From contig AVDB01000002.1 in NCBI GenBank assembly GCA_000472185.1, positions 1 to 64,000 on the forward strand: a DNA stretch of 64,000 nt, read 5' to 3'. How positions within the stretch are numbered: the stretch's first letter is position 1; each line of letters starts with the position of its first letter. The notes under the pieces are model-generated. The model was not told where the DNA came from and made no database searches. It saw only the letters and a list, made by a program, of their open reading frames with translations. This document shows positions 9,125 through 17,865 of the stretch, one piece after another. The stretch is from Rhodobacteraceae bacterium HIMB11 (GTDB lineage Bacteria; Pseudomonadota; Alphaproteobacteria; Rhodobacterales; Rhodobacteraceae). The translations under genes and the position numbers were made by a program.

Positions 9125-9658
9125 ATGTCTCGTATTGGTAAAAAACCGGTCGAGCTGCCCTCAGGTGTTAGCGCATCTGTGTCCGGTCAGACCATCGAAA
9201 TCAAAGGCCCAAAGGGAACACGCAGCTTTACAGCGACTGACGATGTGACAATCACATTGGAAGACAATGTTGTGACTGTAACACCTCGTGGTAAGTCCAA
9301 GCGCGCGCGTCAACAGTGGGGCATGAGCCGCACAATGGTGGCAAACTGCGTCAAAGGCGTTACTGACGGCTTCAAAAAAGAGCTTGAGATCAACGGTGTT
9401 GGTTACCGTGCTCAGTTGCAGGGCAATGTATTGAAGTTGAACTTGGGTCTGTCACATGACGTGAACTTTGATATCCCATCAGACGTGACTGTCCAGTCTC
9501 CTAAGCAGACTGAGATCACGGTTGAAGGTATCGACTCACAACGTGTTGGCCAAGTTGCGGCGAATATTCGTGAATGGCGTAAGCCTGAGCCATACAAAGG
9601 CAAAGGTATTATGTACAAGGGCGAGTATATCTTCCGCAAAGAAGGCAAGAAGAAGTAA
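9125..9658 (+). CDS. rplF: 50S ribosomal protein L6
   Basis: uL6 lies near the L7/L12 stalk base and the sarcin-ricin loop. 177 residues in two repeated domains. It starts [15 protein letters not shown], and the C-terminal signature [14 protein letters not shown] (about residues 158-171) is intact. It lies 12 bases after rpsH and 11 bases before rplR. Confidence 0.99.
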   Translation: MSRIGKKPVELPSGVSASVSGQTIEIKGPKGTRSFTATDDVTITLEDNVVTVTPRGKSKRARQQWGMSRTMVANCVKGVTDGFKKELEINGVGYRAQLQGNVLKLNLGLSHDVNFDIPSDVTVQSPKQTEITVEGIDSQRVGQVAANIREWRKPEPYKGKGIMYKGEYIFRKEGKKK

Positions 9659-9669
9659 GGACGTAAAAG

Positions 9670-10029
9670 ATGGCAAACAGCAAAAGACAACTGTTCTTGA
9701 AGCGCCGCTTGCGCGTTCGGAACAAACTCCGCAGTGTAAATGCAGGCCGCGTGCGCTTGTCTGTACACCGCAGCAACAAAAACATCAGCGCTCAGTTGAT
9801 CGACGATGTTCAAGGCGTAACCTTGGCCTCAGCTTCCTCACTCGAGTCAAGCTTAGGCGTTGTTGGCAAGAACAACATTGAAGCATCAGCAAAGGTTGGA
9901 GCAGCACTTGCAGAACGCGCCAAAAAGGCGGGTGTTGAAGAGTGTTACTTTGATCGTGGCGGTTTCCTCTTTCACGGTGGTGTAAAGGCTTTGGCCGATG
10001 CAGCACGTGAAGGCGGTCTGAAGTTCTAA
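9670..10029 (+). CDS. rplR: 50S ribosomal protein L18
   Basis: uL18 binds 5S rRNA with L5 and L25. 119 residues with an Arg-rich N-terminus ([11 protein letters not shown]), the conserved [17 protein letters not shown] strand and the C-terminal [23 protein letters not shown] signature region. It lies 12 bases before rpsE. Confidence 0.99.
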   Translation: MANSKRQLFLKRRLRVRNKLRSVNAGRVRLSVHRSNKNISAQLIDDVQGVTLASASSLESSLGVVGKNNIEASAKVGAALAERAKKAGVEECYFDRGGFLFHGGVKALADAAREGGLKF

Positions 10030-10041
10030 GGAGACGAAGAA

Positions 10042-10632
10042 ATGGCTAAAGAACCAAATCAAAGAGGACGCCGTGATCGCGAAGAGGCGGCACCTGAGTT
10101 CGCCGATCGTCTCGTTGCGATCAACCGTGTTTCAAAGACCGTAAAAGGTGGTAAGCGTTTCGGCTTTGCTGCTTTGGTTGTTGTAGGTGACCAAAAAGGT
10201 CGCGTCGGTTTCGGCAAAGGTAAAGCGAAAGAAGTACCTGAAGCGATCCGTAAGGCAACTGAACAAGCAAAACGTCAGATGATCCGCGTTCCATTGCGTG
10301 AAGGTCGCACATTGCACCACGATATCGAGGGCCGTCACGGCGCTGGTAAAGTTGTGATGCGCACTGCGCCAACAGGTACTGGTATCATCGCCGGTGGTCC
10401 AATGCGTGCAGTTTTCGAAATGCTTGGCATTCAAGACGTTGTCGCGAAATCAATCGGGTCACAAAACCCATACAACATGATCCGCGCAACATTGAATGGT
10501 CTGCAAAAAGAAATGAGTCCACGCATGGTTGCACAACGTCGCGGCAAAAAAGTTGCTGACATCCTTCGCAAGGACGAAGCACCAGCCGCAGACGCGACCG
10601 CCGCAGACGCAGCAGAGCCTGCAGAAGCATAA
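10042..10632 (+). CDS. rpsE: 30S ribosomal protein S5
   Basis: uS5 controls translational accuracy with S4 and forms part of the mRNA entry helicase site. 196 residues. The double-stranded RNA-binding domain spans about residues 20-85 ([20 protein letters not shown]). The second domain carries [18 protein letters not shown]. An Ala/Asp-rich C-terminal tail makes it longer than E. coli S5, as is common in alphaproteobacteria. rpmD follows after 12 bases. Confidence 0.99.
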   Translation: MAKEPNQRGRRDREEAAPEFADRLVAINRVSKTVKGGKRFGFAALVVVGDQKGRVGFGKGKAKEVPEAIRKATEQAKRQMIRVPLREGRTLHHDIEGRHGAGKVVMRTAPTGTGIIAGGPMRAVFEMLGIQDVVAKSIGSQNPYNMIRATLNGLQKEMSPRMVAQRRGKKVADILRKDEAPAADATAADAAEPAEA

Positions 10633-10644
10633 GGAACACGCAAA

Positions 10645-10833
10645 ATGGCTAAGACAATTGTTGTAAAACAAATCGGTTCACCCATTCGCCGTCCAGCGGT
10701 TCAGCGTCAAACGCTTGTTGGACTTGGGTTGAACAAAATGAACAAAACCCGCGAACTCGAGGATACACCTTCGATTCGTGGAATGGTTGCTAAGGTTCCA
10801 CATTTGGTGGAAATCATCGAAGAACGCGACTAA
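10645..10833 (+). CDS. rpmD: 50S ribosomal protein L30
   Basis: uL30, a small protein of the large subunit. 62 residues, starting [16 protein letters not shown], with the family core [21 protein letters not shown]. It ends this block, because a terminator follows and rplO is more than 1.4 kb further on. Confidence 0.98.
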   Translation: MAKTIVVKQIGSPIRRPAVQRQTLVGLGLNKMNKTRELEDTPSIRGMVAKVPHLVEIIEERD

Positions 10834-10856
10834 GCTTCATCCACAATATCTTGTGT

Positions 10857-10883
10857 AAAAAGCGCCTCATTGGGGCGCTTTTT
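10857..10883 (+). terminator. Intrinsic terminator after rpmD
   Basis: Stem AAAAAGCGCC / GGCGCTTTTT with a short loop (TCATTGG) and a T-rich ending. It separates rpmC-rpmD from rplO, which are contiguous in most spc operons. Confidence 0.88.
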
Positions 10884-10970
10884 GCATTTAGTTAACGTTT
10901 TCGTGACTATTTTATAGATTGGTTGGACTTCGCAATACATCCGACTAAAATCTCATAGTGATATTAATAT

Positions 10971-12114
10971 CGATTTTTTGTTGAGTGGGTTATAGAATTT
11001 CTGTTTGCGGGATTGGTTTCCGCCTTCTTGGCGTGTGTAATATTAGAACCCAAATCCTATCATTTAAAATATACCGCCAAAGGGCATTCGGGTGCGGCGC
11101 GTCAATCGACGCATCGTGTACCAACGCCGAGGGTTGGTGGAATCGCTATATCCTCTGGCTTTATCGCGGGGACCGCGATGTTGCCGTCTGATGTTGCCGC
11201 ATACGCAGTACCACTTTTGCTTAGCTGTATCGCCGTATTTGTCGGCGGTCTGGGCGAAGACATCGGCCGGGACGTTAGTCCAAAAACGCGTCTGATCCTT
11301 TCGTTCATTTCTTCGCTTTGCGCGATCGCAATTTTTAGAGCTTGGATTGGGCCCCTGGGATCACCTTATCTAAATTGGATTACCTCAACACTATTTGGGG
11401 CGACCGTATTCACTGTGTTGATCTCGGGCGGGGTGGCGCATGCGAAAAATCTGATTGATGGGTTGATTTGCAATGGGTGTGTGTATGCTGATTGCAGGTG
11501 GGCTTGCCTTTTTGGCCAATGCTGTGGGTGACACTGTAATCCTGAATATCAGTATCTTGTTGGTGTGTTCAATTTTGGGATTGTTTGTGTTCAATTTCCC
11601 ATTTGGAAAAATCTTCTTTGGGGATGCTGGGGCATACACCTTGGGGCATGTATTGATTTGGTTGTCGATCTTGCTTGTTGCGCGGAACCCTGAAATTTCG
11701 CCGTACGCTATATTATTGATCTTTTTTTGACCGATCATGGACATGCTATTTGCGATTTTCAGACGCGTTGCGAAACGTGAACCGAATGGTGCACCTGATC
11801 GGTTGCATTTTCAACAGTTGATGATGCGTGGTCTTGGATTAACCTACTTTAATCGTACACAGCGCAATTTAACCAATCCGCTTGCGACGGCGCTGGTGCT
11901 ACCAATGAAAGCGGTTCCAATCATCGCAGCGCAATTTTTGTGGCATGACATTGGTCAAAGTGCGGTTGCACTGCTGATCTTTGGTGCGCTGTTCATCGTG
12001 ACATACAGATCATTGTTCATCGTCATCCTTCAGCGCACATCGACACGTCATCAACGCACAGCGGCGAAGACAAGTACCGTGGTCGCAGATCCAAGCGTGA
12101 CGCCCGCCGAATAA
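10971..12114 (+). pseudogene. Decayed GT4-type polyprenyl-phosphate glycosyl-phosphate transferase (WecA/MraY superfamily)
   Basis: Three fragments of one membrane protein are readable. The first (to about 11466) contains TPRVGG, DIGRDVSPKTR and KNLIDG. The second (about 11467-11727) contains FFGDAGAYTLG. The third (from 11731) contains DRLHFQQLMMRG and a last membrane segment. These are family motifs in the right order for undecaprenyl-phosphate GlcNAc-1-phosphate transferases. A small deletion near 11461-11470 shifts frame where LNG(F/L)AMG is expected. A TGA at 11728 replaces the Trp of the usual FxWPxxD segment. No good ATG start remains. It lies between rpmD and rplO and is probably non-functional. 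Confidence 0.8.
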
Positions 12115-12134
12115 CGTAATTCTGAGGAATCAGC

Positions 12135-12161
12135 TTGCATTTCATGGGGTGGGCATATAAC
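12135..12161 (+). promoter_or_regulatory. Candidate promoter for rplO
   Basis: TATAAC (12156-12161) has a TTGCAT box 15 bases upstream (12135-12140), a short spacing. A GTGGGG-ATTT-CCCCAC hairpin (12171-12186) would lie at the start of the transcript. A promoter is expected because rpmD ends in a terminator and a pseudogene fills the gap. Evidence is compositional only. Confidence 0.3.
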
Positions 12162-12256
12162 TACGCACGGGTGGGGATTTCCCCACGTTCATGAATGACG
12201 CCGTGTTTGCCCAATCGGTCGCTTGAGAGGGTAGTTCCGGCAAAAGGAGAAGCGAC

Positions 12257-12727
12257 ATGAAATTGAATGAATTGCGCGATAATGAAGGCGCCGTAAAATC
12301 CAAAAAACGCATTGGCCGTGGTCCAGGTTCTGGCAAAGGTAAAATGGGTGGCCGTGGTATCAAAGGTCAAAAATCTCGTTCTGGTGTAGCGATTGCCGGA
12401 TACGAAGGTGGCCAAATGCCATTATACCAACGCTTGCCAAAGCGTGGTTTCAACAAACCAAACCGTAAATCGTTTGCCGTGATCAACCTTGGTCTAATTG
12501 AAAAATTCATCGGCGAAGGCAAGTTGGACGCAAAAGCGGAAATTACAGAAGACGCATTGGTCGCGTCTGGTTTGGTACGTCGCAAGTTGGACGGTGTACG
12601 CGTTCTTGCCAAAGGCGAAATCACAAGCAAAGTCACCATTTCGGTCACAGGCGCATCTAAAGCGGCGATCGAAGCTGTCGAAAAGGCAGGCGGTACTTTG
12701 ACAATAGCGGCTGCTGCTGCTGAATAA
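12257..12727 (+). CDS. rplO: 50S ribosomal protein L15
   Basis: uL15, a late-assembly protein of the large subunit. 156 residues, starting [22 protein letters not shown]. The Gly-rich [20 protein letters not shown] stretch is typical. An AAAAGGAG Shine-Dalgarno precedes the ATG. It is followed by about 110 bases of structured DNA before secY rather than the usual short gap. Confidence 0.98.
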   Translation: MKLNELRDNEGAVKSKKRIGRGPGSGKGKMGGRGIKGQKSRSGVAIAGYEGGQMPLYQRLPKRGFNKPNRKSFAVINLGLIEKFIGEGKLDAKAEITEDALVASGLVRRKLDGVRVLAKGEITSKVTISVTGASKAAIEAVEKAGGTLTIAAAAAE

Positions 12728-12780
12728 TTGCTTGTATGCGGCTATATGCCTGCTTACATAAGCAATAGTTTTCCAATTTA

Positions 12781-12820
12781 ACGCCGCCAGAGCCCGGAAA
12801 ACGCTCTTGGCGGCGTTTTT
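12781..12820 (+). terminator. Terminator/attenuator hairpin immediately before secY
   Basis: Stem ACGCCGCC(AGAGC) / (GCTCTT)GGCGGCGT has one bulged base and a CCGGAAAAC loop, followed by TTTTT. The secY ATG lies only 16 bases beyond the T-run. A second, weaker pairing (ATTGCTT 12727-12733 with AAGCAAT 12760-12766) lies just upstream. Either this partially terminates rplO transcripts or it is a conditional attenuator; which one cannot be decided from sequence. Confidence 0.75.
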
Positions 12821-12836
12821 AATAAGAGAGATCCAA

Positions 12837-14198
12837 ATGGTTTCTGCAGTTGAACAAATGGCCGCAAACACAAGCTGGTCGGCCCTTGGCAAAGCGACAG
12901 AGTTGCGCAAACGCATCCTGTTCACATTGGGTTTGTTACTCGTTTATCGTCTAGGTACCTTTATTCCTGTTCCAGGCATTGATGCCACAGCACTTCGTGA
13001 ATTTATGGAAAGCGCGCAAAGCGGTATCGGTGGTATGCTGTCGATGTTCACAGGGGGCGCATTGGGCCGTATGGGCATCTTTGCCCTTGGGATCATGCCC
13101 TATATTTCCGCATCTATTATTGTTCAGTTGCTGACATCTATGGTCCCATCGCTTGAACAATTGAAGAAAGAGGGCGAACAAGGGCGTCGCAAAATCAACC
13201 AATACACCCGTTATGGCACCGTATTGTTGGCGACATTCCAGGCCTATGGTCTTGCCTCAAGCTTGGAAGCCGGCGATTTGGTAACCGATCCTGGCCTGTT
13301 TTTCCGTCTTTCTTGCATGATCACATTGGTCGGTGGCACCATGTTCCTGATGTGGTTGGGCGAACAAATTACGGCCCGCGGCATTGGTAACGGCATTTCA
13401 TTGATCATCTTTGTTGGGATTATCGCGGAATTGCCCGCGGCATTGGCGCAGTTCTTCGCATCTGGTCGCTCTGGCGCAATCAGCCCCGCCGTTATTGTTG
13501 GCGTGATTGTGATGGTGGTTGCTGTGATCGCCTTTGTGGTGTTCATGGAACGTGCACTGCGCAAGGTTCTTATCCAATACCCACGTCGCCAAGTTGGCAT
13601 GAAGGTGATGGAAGGGCAGAATTCGCACCTTCCGATCAAGGTGAACCCAGCAGGCGTTATTCCTGCAATTTTTGCGTCATCCCTGCTTTTGTTGCCAACA
13701 ACTATCAGCACGTTTTCTGGTGACGGCGGCAGTGCCGCAATGTCAACGATTTTGGCATATTTCGGCCCTGGGCAACCTGCCTACTTGGCCTTCTTCACAT
13801 TGATGATCGTGTTTTTCGCGTTCTTCTATACGCATAACGTATCGTTCAAAGTGGACGACGTTGCCGACAATCTAAAAAATCAAAACGGCTTTATCCCTGG
13901 TATTCGCCCAGGCAAGAAGACCGCGGAACACCTGGAATACGTGGTGAACCGCGTGCTTGTTTTGGGGTCTGCATACCTTGCGGCCGTATGTTTATTGCCC
14001 GAAATCCTAAGAGGACAGCTTGGAATTCCGTTTTACTTCGGTGGAACCTCGTTGTTGATCGTGGTTTCGGTAACAATGGATACCATTCAGCAGGTGCAGT
14101 CGCATCTCTTGGCGCATCAGTACGAAAGTCTGATTCAGAAATCGCAGCTGCGTGGTAAAGGAAAGACACGTAAGAAAAAAGGACCCGCTCGTCGATGA
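12837..14198 (+). CDS. secY: Preprotein translocase subunit SecY
   Basis: The protein-conducting channel subunit of the inner-membrane Sec translocon. The ATG at 12837, after AAGAGAGAT, gives 453 residues with about ten hydrophobic segments. Family motifs include [10 protein letters not shown] near the first loop, [15 protein letters not shown] (about residue 85) and the cytosolic loop ending [13 protein letters not shown] (about residue 355). An in-frame start 30 bases upstream would fall inside the terminator hairpin and is unlikely. The TGA stop overlaps the adk ATG by 4 bases. Confidence 0.99.
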   Translation: MVSAVEQMAANTSWSALGKATELRKRILFTLGLLLVYRLGTFIPVPGIDATALREFMESAQSGIGGMLSMFTGGALGRMGIFALGIMPYISASIIVQLLTSMVPSLEQLKKEGEQGRRKINQYTRYGTVLLATFQAYGLASSLEAGDLVTDPGLFFRLSCMITLVGGTMFLMWLGEQITARGIGNGISLIIFVGIIAELPAALAQFFASGRSGAISPAVIVGVIVMVVAVIAFVVFMERALRKVLIQYPRRQVGMKVMEGQNSHLPIKVNPAGVIPAIFASSLLLLPTTISTFSGDGGSAAMSTILAYFGPGQPAYLAFFTLMIVFFAFFYTHNVSFKVDDVADNLKNQNGFIPGIRPGKKTAEHLEYVVNRVLVLGSAYLAAVCLLPEILRGQLGIPFYFGGTSLLIVVSVTMDTIQQVQSHLLAHQYESLIQKSQLRGKGKTRKKKGPARR

Positions 14199-14773
14199 AT
14201 ATTATTCTGTTAGGACCACCAGGTGCAGGCAAAGGAACGCAGGCACAGCACTTGGTCGAAACCCGCAACATGATGCAACTGTCGACCGGTGACATGCTGC
14301 GCGCTGCGCGCACCTCTGGCACCGAGATGGGTAAAATCGTTGCGGATGTTATGGACCGTGGTGAATTGGTTACCGACGAGATCGTGATCGGATTGATCCG
14401 TGAAAAACTGCAAGAGGGATCAGAGGGCGGCTTTATCTTTGACGGCTTTCCGCGCACACTTGCACAGGCAGATGCATTGGGCGAACTTTTGGCTGAAAAC
14501 GGTTTTGCTTTGGATGCAGTGGTTGCATTGGAAGTCGAAGATGAAATCTTGGTCCAACGCGTTGTCAATCGCGCGAAAGAGGCGATTGCCGCAGGCAAAG
14601 AGGCGCGCGCGGATGATAACGAGGAAAGCATGCGCACACGTTTGATGGAATACTATAAAAAGACATCACCGTTGATCGGCTATTACCACGCAAAAGGTGC
14701 GCTAAAGGCCATTGATGGCCTTGCATCAATTGATGAGGTTCAAGCCAGCCTGGCGAATGCGCTAGACGGATAA
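14195..14773 (+). CDS. adk: Adenylate kinase (short-LID form)
   Basis: Catalyses ATP + AMP = 2 ADP in the cytosol. The 192-residue length indicates the short-LID variant without a zinc-finger LID. The Walker A motif GPPGAGKGT is at residues 7-15, the AMP-binding STGDMLR near residue 30, and DGFPRT near residue 84. It overlaps secY by 4 bases, the conserved secY-adk arrangement, and is followed by a clear terminator. Confidence 0.98.
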   Translation: MNIILLGPPGAGKGTQAQHLVETRNMMQLSTGDMLRAARTSGTEMGKIVADVMDRGELVTDEIVIGLIREKLQEGSEGGFIFDGFPRTLAQADALGELLAENGFALDAVVALEVEDEILVQRVVNRAKEAIAAGKEARADDNEESMRTRLMEYYKKTSPLIGYYHAKGALKAIDGLASIDEVQASLANALDG

Positions 14774-14797
14774 GTCGAAACAAAAATTGTTTCAATC

Positions 14798-14823
14798 AAG
14801 GGCGCTTTTATGCGCCCTTTTTT
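14798..14823 (+). terminator. Intrinsic terminator after adk
   Basis: Stem AAGGGCGC / GCGCCCTT with loop TTTTAT, followed by TTTT. It ends the secY-adk unit before the two RTX-type genes. Confidence 0.9.
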
Positions 14824-15003
14824 ATTGAAGGGTGGCGGAAAACCATTGCCCGTTATTCATCAATTCGCTTTTTGAATTTTGCAAAAAGGGTTCGCACAAA
14901 ATCTTGAAAATCAACCACAGATTGAAAATGCTAAGATACAGTTAATCAGTTTCTTTGCGTGCTTATTACCCAAAACTTTTCAATAACCTGATAGAAATTC
15001 ACA

Positions 15004-15873
15004 ATGCTATTTTTAATCCTATTATCTACGTCGCTTGGCGTTTGGGCAACGATTGATATGTTGTCTTCCGATGAACAATCAGACTCGTCAGATGAGGAGG
15101 CCTCATCTGAAGCAAATGAAACGACCCAAGTAGGGTCGCAAACTTCAAGTTCCAGTAGTAGCTCAGCAGTGAATTCGCAAAATTTACAGCTTGCCAATCA
15201 ATCGACGAACACCACAACAAATGAGACTTCAGCTTCGACCTTTAATTTTGTTGATGGGGGGTTGGGCAGTACCGACAATTTTTTGCAGTTGGATGATCAA
15301 GATAATGCGGTTCGTTATTACGATTTTTTGACCAAATATTATAGTGATATGCGCGGTGATGACACGATTTTGGGTGGATCTGAAGAGGATCTGATAATCG
15401 ACGTATCTGGTGCGAACTCGATTTCCGGCTGTGCTGGTAATGATTATATCTTTTCCATCGAGTCGGATGCTGCGCGCTTTGATGGACCCGATACGGTAAA
15501 CGGTGGGACCGGTGACGATCTCTTGTTTTTTGATGACGGTGATACAGCAACTGGTGGCGACGGAAGGGATGCATTTGTGACATATGCCAACCCGTATGAT
15601 CCAAACTATGAACCTGTCCAGATAACGGATTTTGATCGCAATGACGATACGATCGAGATTGGTGTATTTACTTTCAATCCGTCTGTACCAATAGATCAGA
15701 ATAGATTGGATACTGAGTTGGATTTCGATGCGAGGCAAACTCTTATTTATATTGATGATGACGTTGTCGCAAAATTGGACGGACTTTTTCTGGGGATTGA
15801 TGATCGAATAACTCTAGCTCCGTTGCAAAACGTTGGGCAGCACAGTCTTGATCAAGTCACGTTAGGTAGCTGA
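15004..15873 (+). CDS. RTX-type calcium-binding protein with N-terminal membrane anchor
   Basis: A 289-residue acidic protein. Residues 1-18 are hydrophobic (MLFLILLSTSLGVW), resembling the short N-terminal anchor seen on many roseobacter RTX proteins. A Ser/Asp/Glu/Thr-rich linker follows to about residue 80. Several imperfect nonapeptide-like calcium repeats follow (GGSEEDLII, GCAGNDYIF, GGTGDDLLF, GGDGRDAFV). The C-terminus is a beta-rich ITDFDRNDDTIEI type ending. Function unknown; probably an envelope or secreted Ca2+-binding protein. It sits between adk and rpsM with its own upstream terminator and is more AT-rich than its neighbours, so acquisition is possible. Confidence 0.75.
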   Translation: MLFLILLSTSLGVWATIDMLSSDEQSDSSDEEASSEANETTQVGSQTSSSSSSSAVNSQNLQLANQSTNTTTNETSASTFNFVDGGLGSTDNFLQLDDQDNAVRYYDFLTKYYSDMRGDDTILGGSEEDLIIDVSGANSISGCAGNDYIFSIESDAARFDGPDTVNGGTGDDLLFFDDGDTATGGDGRDAFVTYANPYDPNYEPVQITDFDRNDDTIEIGVFTFNPSVPIDQNRLDTELDFDARQTLIYIDDDVVAKLDGLFLGIDDRITLAPLQNVGQHSLDQVTLGS

Positions 15874-15988
15874 CGCTCTGAACTCGAATGAAATGATCAA
15901 TGTGATAATATTAATCCCTTCCCCCGTGTAGTATCCCAATTGTTATTATAGGTATCCGATAGGTTACTTATGGGATTCGGGTGTCACA

Positions 15989-16753
15989 ATGATGATATTA
16001 GTGGGAATGATGTCAATTGTGGGGGTTTTGGCCTTTTCTGGCGGGATCGGTGGATTTGATATTTTGGGCTCAACTGAAGAAGAGGCCGCGGATCAGGCGA
16101 CGCCACCCACAGACGTAGGCGAGGATAAGGGCCCCGAAACCGATACTGATAGTGATACCGTCATAAGCGGTGGGAACTATGTGGATCACATGTCGGGGTC
16201 TGCCGAAGATGATCTGGTCTATTTAGACGCGGGCGACGATTTCTATGATGTAAAGCAAGGCGACGCTGATGCGGGTGATGACACCATCCATGGCGAAGAC
16301 GGAAATGACACAATCCGCGATAGCCGAGGGAACGACATTTTGTATGGCGAAAAGGGACGGAACGTCTTGAATGCTGTGGATCATGTTGATCACATGGGTG
16401 CAGACACGTTGATTGGTGGTACAGGCAAAGACATCCTACAGGGCGATATTGGTGACGTCATGATGGGCGGTGGGGATGTCGATCAGTTTGAAGTGTTCCT
16501 TCAAGATGACGTGAGTGCAGCGGATGATTGTGTTCATATTTTGGATTTTGAACCAGAAAAGGACAAGCTGGTGATCCGCTTTGATGAACCTATTGAGCAG
16601 GCTGCCAACCCAGATCGTGTGATCATGACATATGACAGCAGGGCAGACGCAGCCAATGTTTTTGCCGACGGCAAAAAGGTAGCCGAAATCTTTGGCGTTT
16701 ATCCCAACGAGTTACAGGATTTTTATCTTGGCAATTTCTCACGTATCGCCTAA
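15989..16753 (+). CDS. RTX-type calcium-binding protein with N-terminal membrane anchor
   Basis: A 254-residue relative of the preceding gene in architecture. It has a hydrophobic N-terminus (about residues 1-25), an acidic linker (EEEAADQATPP...), RTX-like repeats (GEDGNDTIR, SRGNDILYG, GGTGKDILQ) and a C-terminal HILDFEPEKDKLVI domain. The ATG chosen is the first of several (MMILVGMM), and the Shine-Dalgarno is poor. The pair lies inside the alpha-operon region in place of the usual short adk-rpsM gap. It may be a divergent tandem duplicate. Ligand and role are unknown. Confidence 0.75.
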   Translation: MMILVGMMSIVGVLAFSGGIGGFDILGSTEEEAADQATPPTDVGEDKGPETDTDSDTVISGGNYVDHMSGSAEDDLVYLDAGDDFYDVKQGDADAGDDTIHGEDGNDTIRDSRGNDILYGEKGRNVLNAVDHVDHMGADTLIGGTGKDILQGDIGDVMMGGGDVDQFEVFLQDDVSAADDCVHILDFEPEKDKLVIRFDEPIEQAANPDRVIMTYDSRADAANVFADGKKVAEIFGVYPNELQDFYLGNFSRIA

Positions 16754-16822
16754 GTCGTTCCGTGATATTGACATGGCGCTTGCGATAAATTTGGGTATTG
16801 GCCGAATTATCCTACTTATCCC

Positions 16823-16868
16823 TTGACGAATTGTGAAATTCTTCTTAACTGCGAACTCTCGTACGAGA
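16823..16868 (+). promoter_or_regulatory. Candidate promoter and palindrome upstream of rpsM
   Basis: A TTGACG box (16823-16828) is followed 17 bases later by a poor -10 (TAACTG, 16846-16851). A perfect 12-bp palindrome, TCTCGTACGAGA (16857-16868), lies near the expected transcription start, where an operator could act. A promoter for rpsM-rpsK-rpoA-rplQ is needed after the inserted RTX genes. Assignment is tentative. Confidence 0.35.
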
Positions 16869-16982
16869 ATCAATAAGCGCGTAGTGCGCGATCACCTTAT
16901 CAGCTTTAGCCCTTGGTAGACCAAGGGCTTTGTTGTGAAAAAAGGTTCTGGAACGACGGAACCGCAACGAAAGGAACAGAAC

Positions 16983-17351
16983 GTGGCTCGTATTGCCGGC
17001 GTAAACATCCCAACAGCAAAGCGTGTCCCAATCGCTTTGACATATATCACAGGTATCGGACATACCTCAGCGAAACAAATCTGCGAAGCAGTGAACATTG
17101 ATATGACACGTCGTATTAATGAATTGTCAGACGCAGAGGTGTTGTCAATTCGTGAATACATCGACGCAAACTTCTCAGTAGAAGGTGATTTGCGCCGTGA
17201 AGTTCAAATGAACATCAAGCGTTTGATGGATCTTGGCTGCTATCGTGGTCTGCGCCATCGTCGTAACCTTCCTGTTCGTGGTCAGCGTACGCATACAAAT
17301 GCGCGCACACGTAAAGGTCCAGCAAAACCAATCGCTGGTAAGAAGAAGTAA
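16983..17351 (+). CDS. rpsM: 30S ribosomal protein S13
   Basis: uS13 of the 30S head, contacting the P-site tRNA and L5. The GTG at 16983, after AAAGGAAC, gives 122 residues beginning [15 protein letters not shown], the exact family start; a longer in-frame opening upstream is not conserved. The C-terminal region [16 protein letters not shown] is intact. rpsK follows after 14 bases. No rpmJ gene lies upstream, as usual for alphaproteobacteria. Confidence 0.98.
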   Translation: MARIAGVNIPTAKRVPIALTYITGIGHTSAKQICEAVNIDMTRRINELSDAEVLSIREYIDANFSVEGDLRREVQMNIKRLMDLGCYRGLRHRRNLPVRGQRTHTNARTRKGPAKPIAGKKK

Positions 17352-17365
17352 GGAGGGCTAGGAAA

Positions 17366-17758
17366 ATGGCACGTGATACACGTCGTGGTGGCAAGAAAAA
17401 GGTCTCCAAAAATATCGCAGCTGGTGTTGCACACGTAAATTCATCGTTCAACAACACCAAAATCTTGATCTCTGACGTTCAAGGTAACGCAATCGCATGG
17501 TCATCTGCAGGTACAATGGGTTTCAAAGGCTCTCGTAAGTCTACACCATATGCCGCACAGATCGCCGCAGAAGACGCGGGCAAAAAAGCACAAGAGCACG
17601 GCGTGAAAACGCTTGAGGTTGAAGTGCAGGGCCCAGGTTCAGGTCGTGAAAGTGCGCTACGCGCATTGGCCGCAATTGGTTTCAACATCACATCAATCCG
17701 TGATGTAACACCAATCGCGCACAACGGCTGCCGCCCACCAAAGCGTCGCCGCGTATAA
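17366..17758 (+). CDS. rpsK: 30S ribosomal protein S11
   Basis: uS11 of the 30S platform, near the mRNA exit and E site. 130 residues. It carries [20 protein letters not shown], the [13 protein letters not shown] segment and the C-terminal THR-type ending [15 protein letters not shown]. An AAGGAGG Shine-Dalgarno precedes it. A strong hairpin follows before rpoA. Confidence 0.99.
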   Translation: MARDTRRGGKKKVSKNIAAGVAHVNSSFNNTKILISDVQGNAIAWSSAGTMGFKGSRKSTPYAAQIAAEDAGKKAQEHGVKTLEVEVQGPGSGRESALRALAAIGFNITSIRDVTPIAHNGCRPPKRRRV

Positions 17759-17769
17759 TAAGTTTGTGA

Positions 17770-17796
17770 ATGGGGCTGCAGATCCTGCCGCCCCAT
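17770..17796 (+). terminator. Strong hairpin between rpsK and rpoA
   Basis: ATGGGGC pairs with GCCCCAT and encloses GCAG-ATC-CTGC, with a single mismatch between the stems. The run after it is TTCCGTCATTTTT, so termination would be weak. It could be a partial terminator or an mRNA-processing/stability element setting the rpoA level. Confidence 0.5.
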
Positions 17797-17865
17797 TTCC
17801 GTCATTTTTAATCCTCGGGTGCGTGTGTCTTTTGGACATGGGATACCGCTAGAATGGAGGGACGT

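Noticed and set aside
11728-11730. TGA read as tryptophan (recoding)
   Set aside because: Several intact genes in the window use TGA as their stop, for example argH, secY and crcB, so TGA is a normal stop here.
15229-15738. Minus-strand open frame inside the first RTX-type gene
   Set aside because: Shadow of the Asp/Gly-rich repeats on the plus strand with no family motif and no start context.
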